DNA from: Vibrio metoecus
GTDB lineage: Bacteria > Pseudomonadota > Gammaproteobacteria > Enterobacterales > Vibrionaceae
Assembly (NCBI RefSeq): GCF_000696385.1
Contig: NZ_JJMN01000010.1
Coordinates: forward strand, 16,533 to 80,532
Length of the DNA stretch: 64,000 nt
Direction: 5' to 3'
Shown one piece after another: positions 1 to 12,213 of the stretch. Below the pieces are notes generated by a model, which was given only the letters and a program-made list of their open reading frames with translations, made no database searches and was not told the DNA's origin. The position numbers were made by a program, and so were the translations under genes. Every line of letters starts with the position of its first letter. Position 1 is the first letter of the stretch.

Positions 1-40
1 CACCCCACAAAAAATCGTTAGGAAAAATAGACTTAGCCAT
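1..40 (-). CDS. 6-phospho-beta-glucosidase-like GH1 enzyme, N-terminal fragment
   Basis: Only the first 13 codons lie in the window; the gene runs off the left edge. They read MAKSIFPNDFLWGG, the characteristic start of glycoside hydrolase family 1 (phospho-beta-glucosidases and beta-glucosidases begin with F-P-x-x-F-L-W-G). An AGAGAGG Shine-Dalgarno lies 6-7 bases before the ATG at 40. Family membership is well supported by the motif; the substrate (probably a phosphorylated beta-glucoside) is inferred. LacI-type operator sequence lies about 80 bp upstream at 121-147, consistent with sugar-responsive control. Confidence 0.7.
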   Translation of the reverse strand, partial: MAKSIFPNDFLWG

Positions 41-120
41 AGATGACCTCTCTCACAAAATTGGCAATTCATTGTTAGCCAGTTCAAACTGCTGACACTA
101 TAACTTAAACTTTTTTACAA

Positions 121-147
121 TGTAACCGGTTTCTGAAACCGGTTACT
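121..147. promoter_or_regulatory. Back-to-back LacI/GalR-family operators
   Basis: Bases 122-146 form a perfect inverted repeat with 12-base arms around T134. It can also be read as two abutting LacI-type operators, TGTAACCGGTTTCT (121-134) and TGAAACCGGTTACT (134-147), each with the central AACCGGTT palindrome typical of AscG/BglR-like repressors. The site lies upstream of the leftward GH1 gene and 183 bp before katG, so it most likely controls the GH1 gene. No U-tract follows on either strand, which argues against a terminator. The rest of the 41-329 gap shows only the katG ribosome binding site (AAGGAG at 316-321). Confidence 0.55.
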
Positions 148-314
148 GAGTGAAATATCCTCATTATGAGAACGGTCAATATTACCTATCACAAGTATCG
201 GCAATTCTAATTAGTCTTAGTGGGGATCCGTGTCTAGACTCTAAACGTCAACACAGTATCTCAACTCATTCGAATACAAGCTGATTTTCTGCTTTCGAGT
301 GATCATACAATTAG

Positions 315-2504
<2,190 letters not shown>

Positions 2505-2525
2505 TCCATCTTTCACCCCTTTCAA

Positions 2526-2551
2526 GGCTGCCGAGTGGCAGTCCTTTTTTT
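2526..2551 (+). terminator. katG intrinsic terminator
   Basis: Stem GGCTGCC / GGCAGTC around loop GAGT (2526-2543), followed by C and a run of T residues, just after the katG stop. Confidence 0.8.
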
Positions 2552-2557
2552 AATAAC

Positions 2558-2584
2558 AAAAAAAGCCCGCAAAAATATGCGGGC
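2558..2584 (-). terminator. Porin gene intrinsic terminator
   Basis: On the minus strand GCCCGC / GCGGGC pair around an AT-rich loop and are followed by seven T residues. It lies 27 bp after the stop of the leftward porin gene and abuts the katG terminator, isolating the convergent genes. Confidence 0.85.
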
Positions 2585-2610
2585 CAAATAAAAGGCATGG
2601 ATAAAGCTAA

Positions 2611-3582
2611 TTAAAAGAAGTACTTAATACGTAGACGGAGACCAAGATCTTTGTCTTCTGTATCGCTCACTTTTGAGTAGTAAGTACCTAGGTAAAGATT
2701 AAGCGCATCCACATCCCATACATTAGCAATCTCATAAGAAGCATAGGTTGTGTTCTGCTTTTCTTTCGCACTACCTAGCTCGTTTTGTGAATAGATGTGC
2801 CCCAAACCAAAACCGTTGAACAGCAAGTTAGCGCCAATCGTGCTGTCTTCTTTCGTCTCAGTAGTATCAAAATCACGGAATGCGTAGTTGAGGTTTAGGC
2901 TTAACGCATCGGCAGAATAGTTGGCAGTTACGCCGTAGCCGATAAAGTCATTAGCCGCATCTTTTTTGTCTGCAGTTACGTTGGCTTCTACACCACCTGC
3001 GATACGGAAGGATTCAGTGGCTTGGAAAGCAATAACTGGGCGCAAGAATACTGCGTTTTGATCTGCCGCTGACTCATTTTTAAATAGTGAAGACGCTTCG
3101 AGGTAAACATTACCAAGCTGTTTAGAGAAAGCCAGTTGGCCATTATCGCCGCGGCCACGCGCTGCATTGGCACGGTAAGGTTCAGTACCCGCATAAGCTA
3201 ACATAGTATCTTGGCCGACTGGAAACAGGTCAAACGCTTCAAAGCGCCCAACCTTGAGTTGCCAATCTGCTTTTTTACCCATCGCGAACCAAGCATCATC
3301 TAGGTCTACATCGCCATTCGTTTTCAGTAGAGGTTGAGCTTGCATACCAATATAACGATCCCCCGATACGTTATGTTCAGCAGCAAACTGCACTAATACA
3401 CGTCCACCCTGTTTAAACTCTTGCTTGTCAGTCTTGTTTTTGTCGGTGAAGTCGATATCAAACTCAACATCACCACTCACACTGAACTTACCCAGTTCAT
3501 TTTCTGTCGTGATGCCAGCTTGTGCATTAAGTGCTGCAGAAACCAAAAGAGAAGCAAGCGCTAATTTGTAGGTATTTTTCAT
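2611..3582 (-). CDS. Outer-membrane beta-barrel porin, carbohydrate-porin type
   Basis: Predicted 323-residue outer-membrane channel. The start chosen (ATG at 3582, MKNTYKLALASLLVSAALNA) gives a clean signal peptide with probable cleavage after AQA, and is preceded by GGAG; the frame stays open six codons further upstream. The mature chain alternates polar and hydrophobic residues as in beta strands and ends RIKYFF, a C-terminal aromatic typical of BamA substrates. The length and character resemble OmpG/RafY-like sugar porins, but the substrate cannot be read from sequence. It has its own terminator, and a weak CRP-like site lies upstream (3748-3763). Confidence 0.75.
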   Translation of the reverse strand: MKNTYKLALASLLVSAALNAQAGITTENELGKFSVSGDVEFDIDFTDKNKTDKQEFKQGGRVLVQFAAEHNVSGDRYIGMQAQPLLKTNGDVDLDDAWFAMGKKADWQLKVGRFEAFDLFPVGQDTMLAYAGTEPYRANAARGRGDNGQLAFSKQLGNVYLEASSLFKNESAADQNAVFLRPVIAFQATESFRIAGGVEANVTADKKDAANDFIGYGVTANYSADALSLNLNYAFRDFDTTETKEDSTIGANLLFNGFGLGHIYSQNELGSAKEKQNTTYASYEIANVWDVDALNLYLGTYYSKVSDTEDKDLGLRLRIKYFF

Positions 3583-3747
3583 TATTGTCTCCGTTGACAT
3601 TTTGTCATTGATTTTTATAGGTATTCCATTGGTTTTTTGAACAATCTTTTATGATGCTCAAACAAACACGTTATGGTGACCACTGCACTCATCCATAAGA
3701 CTCACCACAAGCGATGCGCATAATACATTCACTTTTTTTATGTTTTA

Positions 3748-3763
3748 AGTGATGAAGATCGCA
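3748..3763. promoter_or_regulatory. Possible CRP site in 480-bp divergent intergenic region
   Basis: AGTGA-N6-TCGCA matches 8 of 10 conserved positions of the CRP consensus TGTGA-N6-TCACA. It lies about 165 bp upstream of the leftward porin start, plausible for a sugar porin. The rest of 3583-4081 is strongly AT-rich and should hold the divergent promoters of the porin and exporter genes; I see no ORF, RNA gene or clear second operator in it. Confidence 0.3.
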
Positions 3764-4081
3764 AGTGGGAACGTTCCATAGCGATAACATTCATAGATAA
3801 TGAAGAAAATCACGATTATGAAAATATTTTGAAAGGTAAAATAAATATTGGCATGAATATTAAGTTAATTATCACGGTGAATTAATCATCAATCACAACA
3901 TAATCATGATAAACAAGTGTAAATACTCTAAATTTAGCGCGCGCTTTGTTCGATTTTTGCTAAAGCGTATCTGCGAATTTGATGATGGAAGAATGAAGGT
4001 GTTAAGTAAAAAACAACGTTTTTTTGAACTTTCCATATCATTTCAAGTCTGATTTCCGCCTGTAATTAATTGATAAAATAA

Positions 4082-5227
4082 ATGAGTTTTCTTATGACAA
4101 AACGTTGGACACTTCTGGCAACCTTGATTGGTGTTGGGGTTGCTGGGGGGTATTACACTTTGGCTTATTCTCCTGAAACGTCATCACCGTTGCCAACGCT
4201 CAGTGTCAGCCGTGGCACAATCGAAAAGCAAGCTGTCGCCGTAGGTCAGATCGTGCCTTCGCATGCGGTCGCGATAAAATCACAAATTAACGGCATTGTC
4301 GGAGAAATTTACGTGCACGAAGGTCAGCACGTTGACCAAGGACAACCGCTGATCAAAGTACGCCCCAACCCAACGCCACAAGCGTTAACCGATGCCTCTA
4401 CCGAACTCATGCAAAGTGAGGCCAATTTAGAATCAGATTTACAACGCTTGGACAACCTTGAGCGTTTAGTCAAACAGCAGATTATTCCTGCCAACTATGA
4501 TGATTACGTTCGTGCGAAAGCCGATGTCAAAGCCAAGAAAGCCGAAGTGCAGCAAAAACGCCAGAATTTGGAATTAATTCGCAGCGGTGAAGCATCGATT
4601 GGGCAAGCAAAACTTTCCTCTACCCTTTACGCCCCCATCAGTGGCACGATTTTAAATATCAAAGTCGAAGTCGGAGAGCCCATCATCTCCACTGAATCAA
4701 GCCAAGCCGCAACGGAAATGATGCAACTAGCGGATATGAAAAATATCGTGTTCAAAGGTAGCGTCAGTGAGCATGATGCCGCTCAGCTCAATGTTGGCAT
4801 GCCCGCCACCATCACGGTTGCGCCTTATCCTGAACAATCGATTCAAGGTCAGGTCCGTAAAGTCGCCATCCAATCTGAACGCTTAAATAATCCAGAAAAC
4901 AAAGAGAACAAAAGTTTTGATAACGGTTTTGAGGTTGAAATAGCTCAACTGCAGATCCCCGAGAGCATCACGTTACGTTCTGGTTTTTCTGCCAGCGCTC
5001 AAATTACCTTGCAACGGGCAGATAATGTACTCACCTTACCGGAGCGGGCGCTCAAGTTTGAAGCGGACTCGCCCATGGTGTTGATTGCCGATAACTCTGC
5101 ACAAGGTTACACCGCTCATCCGGTCAAGCTAGGTTTGTCTGACGGAGTACAGGTTGAAATTTTAGAGGGGGTTACCGAACAAGAAAGTGTTGTGGATAAC
5201 AGCATGCTGGGAGGCCTGCATGAATAA
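4082..5227 (+). CDS. Periplasmic adaptor of MacA/HlyD type
   Basis: Membrane fusion protein expected to link inner-membrane FtsX permeases to an outer-membrane channel. Residues 8-28 form an N-terminal membrane anchor. A lipoyl-like half follows around residues 60-95 (GEIYVHEGQHVDQGQPL), then a coiled-coil hairpin rich in Glu/Lys/Gln (about 100-180), the second lipoyl half (YAPISGTILNIKVEVGEP) and beta-barrel domains. It is the first gene of a five-gene exporter operon, and its stop overlaps the next start. No good Shine-Dalgarno precedes 4082; ATG at 4094 is an alternative. The substrate is unknown. Confidence 0.85.
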   Translation: MSFLMTKRWTLLATLIGVGVAGGYYTLAYSPETSSPLPTLSVSRGTIEKQAVAVGQIVPSHAVAIKSQINGIVGEIYVHEGQHVDQGQPLIKVRPNPTPQALTDASTELMQSEANLESDLQRLDNLERLVKQQIIPANYDDYVRAKADVKAKKAEVQQKRQNLELIRSGEASIGQAKLSSTLYAPISGTILNIKVEVGEPIISTESSQAATEMMQLADMKNIVFKGSVSEHDAAQLNVGMPATITVAPYPEQSIQGQVRKVAIQSERLNNPENKENKSFDNGFEVEIAQLQIPESITLRSGFSASAQITLQRADNVLTLPERALKFEADSPMVLIADNSAQGYTAHPVKLGLSDGVQVEILEGVTEQESVVDNSMLGGLHE

Positions 5228-6480
5228 ACGCTTTCTCACAGCTTGGTTATTGGGCAGTTTTTTTGTTCCACATACGGTATGGGCATTGTCTATCGAACAA
5301 GCCTGGCAGCAAGCCAAACAACAATCACCCGATGCGCGAATTGCTGAACTCTCCGTGCAGCTTAGTGTGCAAGATCAGCATTTAGCGAAAAGTGAACTCT
5401 TGCCCTCGCTGTCCGGTACTGCAGGGGTAAACTGGTCAGAGAATAACAACGGTTCCAACAACTATGGCGCAACACTTGAACAAACCTTGTGGGACAGCCG
5501 AAAATGGAGCGCGTTAGATAAAGCAGACGCGAGCTGGGTTTTAGCTCAGCTTAGAACGCAACCAAGCCTATAACCAACTTGCCCATCAACTTCTCACCGC
5601 TTACTTTGAGTTGGCAGAAGCCCAAGGTAATTTGACGCTTGCCCAACAGAAACAAGCCGACGGTAAACAGCTCTTGGCCATTGCTGAGCAACGTTATCTC
5701 GCGGGAAAAATCAAATCTGTCGAGCTGGAAGAGCTGCGCGTTAATCAGCTTGATGAAGAATCCACCATTTTAAATGCTCAAGCGCAACTGGAAACCAAGC
5801 GTAGCCTGCTTGCGATTTTGATTAATGCTTCGGCGCCACAAGTGAGTGAAGTCAACACTCACACCCAAACGCCAACGTGGACGTTTGACCAAGAACTCGA
5901 TCACTGGTTAACCGCCGCCAAAGACCACAGTCCAGAACTGCTGATTGCGATACAAAGAGTGGCCATTAACCAGATCGCTAAACAACAGAGTCAAAGCGGC
6001 TACTACCCTACCTTACGAGCCTCCGCCGGCTATCAAGATGGCGATCAACAAAAGGGGGAATTTAATGCAGGCTTAACACTCTCCATCCCGATCGACTTGA
6101 ATGGAGCAACCCGCAGCGATAACGAAAAAGCTCATCTCAACTGGTTGATGGCACAGCAGCAACAGCGCAAAGTGGAAATCGAACTGGATCAAAATTTGCG
6201 TCAGCAAGTGCAACAAGTCGAGATCGAGTGGCAACAAATTGCAATGGCGGATCAGCAAGTGACACACCGAGAACAGGTGTTACGTAGCAAACAGAAACTG
6301 TTTGATGCCGGTTTAGCCGAGGCTTCTGATTTAATTGATGCGCACAACAGTCTGTTTCGCGCCAAGCATAATCTAGCCAGCCGTTGGTATGCTTACTGGC
6401 GTCAACGTATCGCGTTACTCAAACTCACTGGGCTGTTAAACGACGATGCCATCGCGCAGCTTTCAGGAGCATTCCGCTAA
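5220..6480 (+). pseudogene. TolC-family outer-membrane factor, frameshifted
   Basis: The start at 5220 overlaps the adaptor gene, and a signal peptide follows (MNKRFLTAWLLGSFFVPHTV..WA). The first frame reads to a TAA at 5571-5573. The downstream frame continues as an outer-membrane efflux protein with long alpha-helical repeats up to 6480. Removing one base near 5549-5553 joins LAQL to ERNQAYNQLAHQ without a break, so a single +1 insertion is the likely lesion. The corrected length, about 419 residues, is normal for TolC-like factors. As sequenced, only about 117 residues would be made in frame and the exporter would lack its outer channel. Sequencing error is a real alternative. Confidence 0.8.
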
Positions 6481-7694
6481 TGCGCATTTTGTTACAGCAA
6501 TCATGGCAAACCTTGCTCGCCCACCGCCTAAAAAGTCTTCTGGCGATTACAGCGATCAGTTGGGGTGTGGTTTCTGTCATCCTATTGATGGCTCTGGGTG
6601 AAGGTTTTTATCGTGCTCAAACTGAATCGTTTCGCTTTCTATTGCAAGAAACACAAATGGTGGCTTCAGGGCAAACCAGTGAAATATGGCAAGGAATGCC
6701 CGCACGCAGAACCATTCAACTGACCGAACCCTTAATGCGAGAAGTGGCACATCGCCCAGAAATTCAACGCTATTCGATTGTATATGACCAACGCGAGGCC
6801 AAGATTACCCAACTTCGTGGAACACCAATCGGCAGTATGGTCAGCGGTGTCGATAGCGGATATTTTGAACTGGCAGGTTTAAAACTGATTGTCGGGTCAC
6901 GAGATTTCAGCCCTTACGACAATCACAATCACCGCCGAGTCGCGATTGTGGGTGACCAAATTGCGGCCAATAGTCAAGTGAAGATCGGGGACTGGTTGAA
7001 GATTCGCGGCATTACATTCCGAGTGATCGGCATTATGGATGATGAAAGCAGCCGTTTTTCATTTGGTGACAGCAATAAGGTATTCATTCCTTCTGCAACG
7101 TTTAAAGATATTTGGGATCAGCAACCCAACATGATGTTGGTGCTACCAAGCGAAGGCGTGTCCGGCTGGGCTTTACGTGAGCAGCTCAGAATGATCTTTG
7201 CTAAACGGTTACATTTCTCCCCAACTGACCAAGAAGCCGTCTTCCTTCCTGACTTTGGTAGCGGAGTCGAAGTGATTACCGCGATTTTACGTGGCATCCA
7301 AGCCTTCCTAGCCGCCAGTGGCATGATGACGATGGCTGTCGGAATTTTAGGGGTCGCCAATATGATGTTTCTGGCAGTGACCGAACGCACCAGAGAGATC
7401 GGTGTGCGACTCGCGATTGGGGCAACACCACAAAAAATCCAACGGCAATTTCTGCTCGAAGGATTGTTACTGGTGATTTTAGGTACCGGTCTGGGTTTAT
7501 TGTTTGCCTATCTCGGAATAGCCTTACTGAAATACATTGGATTACCAACATGGCTTGGTGAACCAACAATCACGGTGACAACCTTAGCGTTATCACTCAC
7601 TGTAACCGGTGTTTTAGCACTTGCGGCAGCCTATTTCCCAGCACAACGAGCCGCGCAACTAGAGCCAGTGGTCGCTCTCAGTAGTCGGAGCTAA
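6480..7694 (+). CDS. MacB-type FtsX-domain ABC permease, first
   Basis: 404-residue inner-membrane permease lacking its own ATPase domain. It has one N-terminal membrane segment (about 16-40), a large periplasmic MacB-PCD domain (about 45-255), and a C-terminal FtsX domain with three membrane helices containing the conserved ANMMFLAVTERTREIGVRLA segment. The start is ATG at 6480, overlapping the previous stop (TAATG), with AGGAG upstream. It pairs with the next permease and the ATPase gene as a MacB-like transporter split over three genes. Confidence 0.88.
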   Translation: MRILLQQSWQTLLAHRLKSLLAITAISWGVVSVILLMALGEGFYRAQTESFRFLLQETQMVASGQTSEIWQGMPARRTIQLTEPLMREVAHRPEIQRYSIVYDQREAKITQLRGTPIGSMVSGVDSGYFELAGLKLIVGSRDFSPYDNHNHRRVAIVGDQIAANSQVKIGDWLKIRGITFRVIGIMDDESSRFSFGDSNKVFIPSATFKDIWDQQPNMMLVLPSEGVSGWALREQLRMIFAKRLHFSPTDQEAVFLPDFGSGVEVITAILRGIQAFLAASGMMTMAVGILGVANMMFLAVTERTREIGVRLAIGATPQKIQRQFLLEGLLLVILGTGLGLLFAYLGIALLKYIGLPTWLGEPTITVTTLALSLTVTGVLALAAAYFPAQRAAQLEPVVALSSRS

Positions 7695-7699
7695 GCCAT

Positions 7700-8980
7700 A
7701 TGTTACCGATAAGACAAATTATGCAAGAAATGGCGGCAGAAAAATTGCGCTTGGGCCTCACCATTTTAGCGGTGGCTTGGTCAACCCTGTGTATTGCGGG
7801 TTTACTGGCCGTCGGTGAAGGGCTTCGCAATGGAATTGTGCGCACCATTCAAAATGGCAATGGCAATCTTATTTATGTCAGTGGCGGCTTAGCGACTCAA
7901 ACTTATGGGCGTTTTCATGAGGGACAAGCGCTTTCTCTCACCGAGCAAGATAGTCAAGTCTTGGCCGCTCTACCTATGGTCAAACGCGCGCTTCCTTCGG
8001 CCGAGTGGCAAGAGCTGATCACGTTTGCAGATAAGCGTTCATGGATGATGCCTTACGCGGTCAAAAGTGAGTATCAGGCGATGAATAAACTGCGCTTGTT
8101 ACCCGGCGGGCGTTGGTTTAATCCATTGGATGAATCTCAACAAAGAAAAGTCGTCGTACTCGGTTATCAGCTCGCGGTACAGCTGTTTAACCAACAAGAG
8201 GGCGATTGGTTTCGTGGTGGAGAATTAGAACAAGATCCAATTGGGCAAATCGTTAAAATTGGTGTGCATCAATTTACCGTAATTGGCGTGTTGGCAAAAA
8301 ACAGCGGCAATATTGAGCAAGGCTCACCCAGGTTGAGTTACAGTGGCTTTACGCCTTTCAGCACTTGGCAGCGTTTTCACCCCAACCAAGCGATCAGCGG
8401 AATTAACCTTGAACCGAGGGTGGGCAGTGACCGTCAAGCGTTAGCAGCCACGGTACAGCAAGTGTTAAAACGCAAATACGCCGCGAGCTTGCAAGATCAG
8501 CAAATTGTCATGGTGCAAGACCACTTTTTGAGCCAGAAAAGTATGCAGCAGTTTCTGCTGAGACTACAAAGCTTCCTTGGCATTATTGGGTTTATCACTT
8601 TAGCCGTGGCAAGTTTAGGCATTACCAATGTGATGTTTGCTACCGTGAAACGAGCAACGCGCGACATTGGCGTACGCATGGCCGTAGGTGCAACCCCCAA
8701 TACCATTCGCTGCCACTATTTGGCTCAATCTTTGATCACCATGGGATTGGGAGGAATTGCTGGCTTAGGTGTGACATTTGCGATGGTTCGCCTACTCGCC
8801 GCCATTCCTTTACAGGGCAATCCGATTTATGACCACTTAGGCCAACCGGTTCCAGAGCTGTCGCTCAGCGTCATTGCGATAGTGATTGTCACCCTTACCG
8901 TGATGGGCATTGTTGCTGCTTGGTTACCCGCCAATCACGCAGCAAAAGTGACACCGTTACAAGCATTACAGAGTGAATAA
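7700..8980 (+). CDS. MacB-type FtsX-domain ABC permease, second
   Basis: 426-residue paralogue of the preceding permease with the same layout: N-terminal helix (about 17-40), periplasmic domain, and a C-terminal FtsX domain carrying TNVMFATVKRATRDIGVRMA. The two presumably form a heterodimer. It starts 5 bp after the previous stop and its own stop overlaps the ATPase start (TAATG), so the genes should be translationally coupled. The exported substrate is not evident. Confidence 0.88.
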   Translation: MLPIRQIMQEMAAEKLRLGLTILAVAWSTLCIAGLLAVGEGLRNGIVRTIQNGNGNLIYVSGGLATQTYGRFHEGQALSLTEQDSQVLAALPMVKRALPSAEWQELITFADKRSWMMPYAVKSEYQAMNKLRLLPGGRWFNPLDESQQRKVVVLGYQLAVQLFNQQEGDWFRGGELEQDPIGQIVKIGVHQFTVIGVLAKNSGNIEQGSPRLSYSGFTPFSTWQRFHPNQAISGINLEPRVGSDRQALAATVQQVLKRKYAASLQDQQIVMVQDHFLSQKSMQQFLLRLQSFLGIIGFITLAVASLGITNVMFATVKRATRDIGVRMAVGATPNTIRCHYLAQSLITMGLGGIAGLGVTFAMVRLLAAIPLQGNPIYDHLGQPVPELSLSVIAIVIVTLTVMGIVAAWLPANHAAKVTPLQALQSE

Positions 8981-9681
8981 TGAAGTCTTTATCTCCTGCT
9001 CCTTTGGTGGAGCTACAGCAAATTTGTAAACATTACACCAGTGGGCAAAACGTGGTTAAAGCGCTTGATGGCGTCGACTTAACCATTCGTCACGGTGAAT
9101 TCTTGGCAATTCTCGGACCTTCGGGATCGGGTAAATCAACCCTGATGAACGTACTAGGCTGTTTGGATAAACCTACCGCGGGCCGCTATCAATTGGACGG
9201 ACATCCGGTCGATAGCCTAAGCACTCAACAACTGGCTGCGATCCGCAATCAAAAGATTGGTTTTGTGTTCCAAAGCTTCAACCTATTGGAATACGCCAGC
9301 GCGCTGGATAACGTCGCCCTACCTTTGGTGTATGCGGGAGTGAAAGCTAAAGAACGTCGCCGACGCGCCACGGAACTCTTGACCCGAGTTGGCCTTGCGG
9401 ATCGCTTAGATCACAAACCCAATCAGTTGTCAGGCGGGCAAAAGCAGCGCGTTGCGATTGCGCGAGCGCTGATCAATCAGCCGCAAATTCTGCTAGCCGA
9501 CGAGCCAACTGGTGCTCTGGATTCAAAATCCGGAGCCGAAATTGAAGCACTGTTCAATGAATTGCACCGCGAAGGTCGCACCATTATCGTCGTCACTCAT
9601 GATAATGAGCTAGCCAAACGTACTAAGCGAATTGTGACCATTCGAGATGGGCAAGTCGTCAGTGATGAGCCCACGGCTTAA
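8980..9681 (+). CDS. ABC transporter ATPase, MacB/LolD type
   Basis: 233-residue nucleotide-binding subunit that should power the two FtsX permeases. Walker A is GPSGSGKST, the Q-loop follows in FVFQSFNLL, the signature is LSGGQKQR, Walker B is ILLADEPTGALD, and the switch histidine lies in VVTHD. Length and motifs are typical of the LolD/MacB/SalX group. It is the last gene of the operon and is followed by a strong hairpin. Confidence 0.95.
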   Translation: MKSLSPAPLVELQQICKHYTSGQNVVKALDGVDLTIRHGEFLAILGPSGSGKSTLMNVLGCLDKPTAGRYQLDGHPVDSLSTQQLAAIRNQKIGFVFQSFNLLEYASALDNVALPLVYAGVKAKERRRRATELLTRVGLADRLDHKPNQLSGGQKQRVAIARALINQPQILLADEPTGALDSKSGAEIEALFNELHREGRTIIVVTHDNELAKRTKRIVTIRDGQVVSDEPTA

Positions 9682-9703
9682 CTACCACCTAATGGTGCGG
9701 ATA

Positions 9704-9734
9704 AAACAAACGGCGCGTGATGCGCCGTTTGTTT
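9704..9734. terminator. Bidirectional terminator between exporter operon and cydB
   Basis: Perfect 13-bp stem (AAACAAACGGCGC and its complement) with loop GTGAT. The A-rich and T-rich flanks suit both converging transcripts. No cydX-like small ORF fits between the cydB stop and this hairpin. Confidence 0.8.
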
Positions 9735-9755
9735 GGGTTCAGGAATAATAAGAAG

Positions 9756-10748
9756 TCACAGATAGCTTAGATCGGTCGCTTTGCCTTTGAAAATCCGATA
9801 CACAAAAAAGGTGTACAGCAAGATGGTCGGCATGACGATCACCACACCAATCCCCACCACCATCAAGGTATCAGGGGAAGACGCCGCCTGCTGCGCAGTC
9901 ATGAGTCCGGGGACGATCTCGGGAAAGAAGCTGTACGCGAGCCCGAGGAAACTCAATCCAAAAATCAGCACCACACCAAAGAAAGGCCATTGCACACCCG
10001 CATCATTCACCGTCGGTACGCGTTTGAGATAGCGATCCACCACTAAAATCGTGGCAAAAACGATAATAGGGATCGGCGCAAGCAGGATCACCTCAGGAAA
10101 ACTAAACCAACGTTCTGCGACTGCAGAATTCACCCATGGATTGACCAAACTCACCGACAGCACCCCTAACGCGGCCAGCCATCCCGCTTTACGCGACCAG
10201 CGGGCGGCACGCACTTGCAGCTCTCCTTCGGTTTTGAGCACCAACCAAGCACCACCAATATACACATAGGCGGCGGCCACACAGAGCGCACTCAGCACCG
10301 CAAAAGCATAAGCTTCGGGCGCAGATTCAAACCCGACGACATAACGGCCAATCATATAGCCTTGAGTAAGCGCGGCCAGCAGAGAGCCGATTTTAAAGCA
10401 CAGATCCCAATAATCTTTGTGGTCGGCTTTGGCTTTTGCCCGAAAATCAAACGCGACTCCACGCATGATAAGCGCGATTAACATCAACGCAGTCGGCAGA
10501 TAAAGCTCGGTAAATATCAAGCTATGTGCCGTAGGAAAGGCAATCAGCAAGATACCGACAGCCAACACTAACCAAGTTTCATTGGCATCCCAAAATGGGC
10601 CAATCGAGGCAATCATTCGATCGCGCTGCGCCACATCATTACGCGGCAGTAAAATGCCCACGCCCAAGTCATAACCATCCAACACCGCGTACATAAATAC
10701 GGTGAAACCCAACAACAACAAATAAATTTCTGGCAAATACTGCATCAT
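9756..10748 (-). CDS. cydB: Cytochrome bd-type quinol oxidase subunit II
   Basis: 330-residue integral membrane subunit with about eight or nine helices. It partners subunit I in a bd-type terminal oxidase that oxidises quinol and reduces oxygen to water. The conserved N-terminal segment DGYDLGVGILLP and the following WDANETWLVL are diagnostic of CydB/CioB. Its start overlaps the cydA stop (ATGA-type overlap), so it is translated with subunit I. Without functional subunit I it would have no catalytic partner. Confidence 0.92.
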   Translation of the reverse strand: MMQYLPEIYLLLLGFTVFMYAVLDGYDLGVGILLPRNDVAQRDRMIASIGPFWDANETWLVLAVGILLIAFPTAHSLIFTELYLPTALMLIALIMRGVAFDFRAKAKADHKDYWDLCFKIGSLLAALTQGYMIGRYVVGFESAPEAYAFAVLSALCVAAAYVYIGGAWLVLKTEGELQVRAARWSRKAGWLAALGVLSVSLVNPWVNSAVAERWFSFPEVILLAPIPIIVFATILVVDRYLKRVPTVNDAGVQWPFFGVVLIFGLSFLGLAYSFFPEIVPGLMTAQQAASSPDTLMVVGIGVVIVMPTILLYTFFVYRIFKGKATDLSYL

Positions 10749-12085
10749 AGCGCGGCCTTTGTAGAGCTTGGTGAAACCTGCGGTGCTTGTCCGGTTTTAC
10801 GCGCAAGGTAAAACAGGGTGTGAACATAAGCGACCAACAACACAACATAAGTAATGAGATAAAGGGTCAGCGAGATCCCAACCGAGCGACTGGCCACAGT
10901 GGTCACGGCTTCAGAGGTACGCAATACGCCACTCACCAACCAAGGCTGGCGACCAATTTCCGTGACATACCAGCCCGCTATCGTGGCCACCCAACCCGAA
11001 AAGGTCATGCCGATTAAGGCGTACATATAGGGTTTGGGCAGCGGTTTATTACGCCATAAACGCCAAGCGCCAAACCAACTGACCAGCAGCATCAGTACCC
11101 CTACTCCCACCATGACCCGAAACCCAAAGAACAGTGGTGCAACGGGGGGATGATCTGGCGCGAAGGCATCAAGTCCAACAATTTCCCCATTCATATCGTG
11201 GGTTAAAATCAAACTGGCCAGATGGGGAATACCAAGAGCAAAATCATTGCTGCGAGTCTGTTCATTTGGCAGAGCAAACAGCAGTAGCGGTGCGCCGCGC
11301 TCGGTCTGCCATACCCCCTCCATCGCCGCAATTTTCGCGGGTTGATGTTCTAAGGTGTTGAGGCCGTGTAAATCCCCCACCAAGATCTGCACGGGAATCG
11401 CTAACGCAGCCACACTCACAGCCACTTTTAAACCCATTTTGGCGGCTTGATGTTTGGCGTTACGCAACACTTGATAAGCACTGATCCCGGCAATCAAAAA
11501 ACTTGCCGTCAATGCCGATGCCAGCAAAGTATGCGCTAAGCGATATGGCATCGAGGGGGTTTAAAAAATCACCTCCTTCCAACTGGTGACATGCACCACG
11601 CCATCAATTACTTCATAACCGGCTGGAGTGTGCATCCAACTGTTGAGCACCAGAATCCAAAACGCGGATAAACTTGTGCCCACGGCCACGAGCACAGTCG
11701 ATAAAGTGTGCAACCATTCCGGTACTCGCCCTCGGCCAAACAGCATCACGCCAAGAAATGTCGCTTCCATAAAGAAGGCCGTCATCACTTCATAACCGAG
11801 TAAAGGGCCAGCCACATTGCCCACCCGTTCCATAAAGCCCGGCCAGTTAGTGCCAAATTGAAAACTCATGGTAATGCCCGACACCACCCCAAGAGCAAAA
11901 GTCAGCGCAAACACTTTTACCCAGAAATAGTAGAGATCGAGCCACTGCTCGGTCTGCGTTCGAATATAACGCCATTTGAAAAACACCAGCATCCAGCCAA
12001 GGGCAATGGTGATAGTGGGGAACAATATGTGAAAACTGATATTGGCGGCGAACTGGATCCGCGACAACATGAGGGTATCTAACAT
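10745..12085 (-). pseudogene. cydA: Cytochrome bd-type quinol oxidase subunit I, interrupted by in-frame stop
   Basis: The full frame would encode about 446 residues, the short cyanide-insensitive (CioA-like) form. H19 in ANISFHILFP is the likely high-spin heme ligand, and GYEVMTAFFMEATFLG carries the conserved glutamates. A TAA at 11561-11563 splits it into 174 and 268 residues in the same frame. The family usually reads IFNPSxPYR here, while this window reads IF-stop-TPSMPYR. Three adjacent runs on the plus strand (G5 at 11555, T3 at 11560, A6 at 11563) each look one base too long, and removing one base from each restores IFNPSMPYR. The start has AGGAAAAG upstream. Lesion or sequencing error cannot be separated here. 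Confidence 0.82.
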
Positions 12086-12213
12086 CTCTTTTCCTCAAAC
12101 AATGAAACAAACCAGTGATGGTGTCTTCAACACTTTCCATCGTTATTGACTGTTACGTCATGGATACTGGAATGGTTTAGTCAGCGCAGAGTCATTTCTC
12201 CGCACTGCCAAAT

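Noticed and set aside
10745..11551. Independent 268-residue membrane protein gene
   Set aside because: It is the in-frame C-terminal half of cydA and starts at an internal methionine just after the stop; no separate ribosome binding site.
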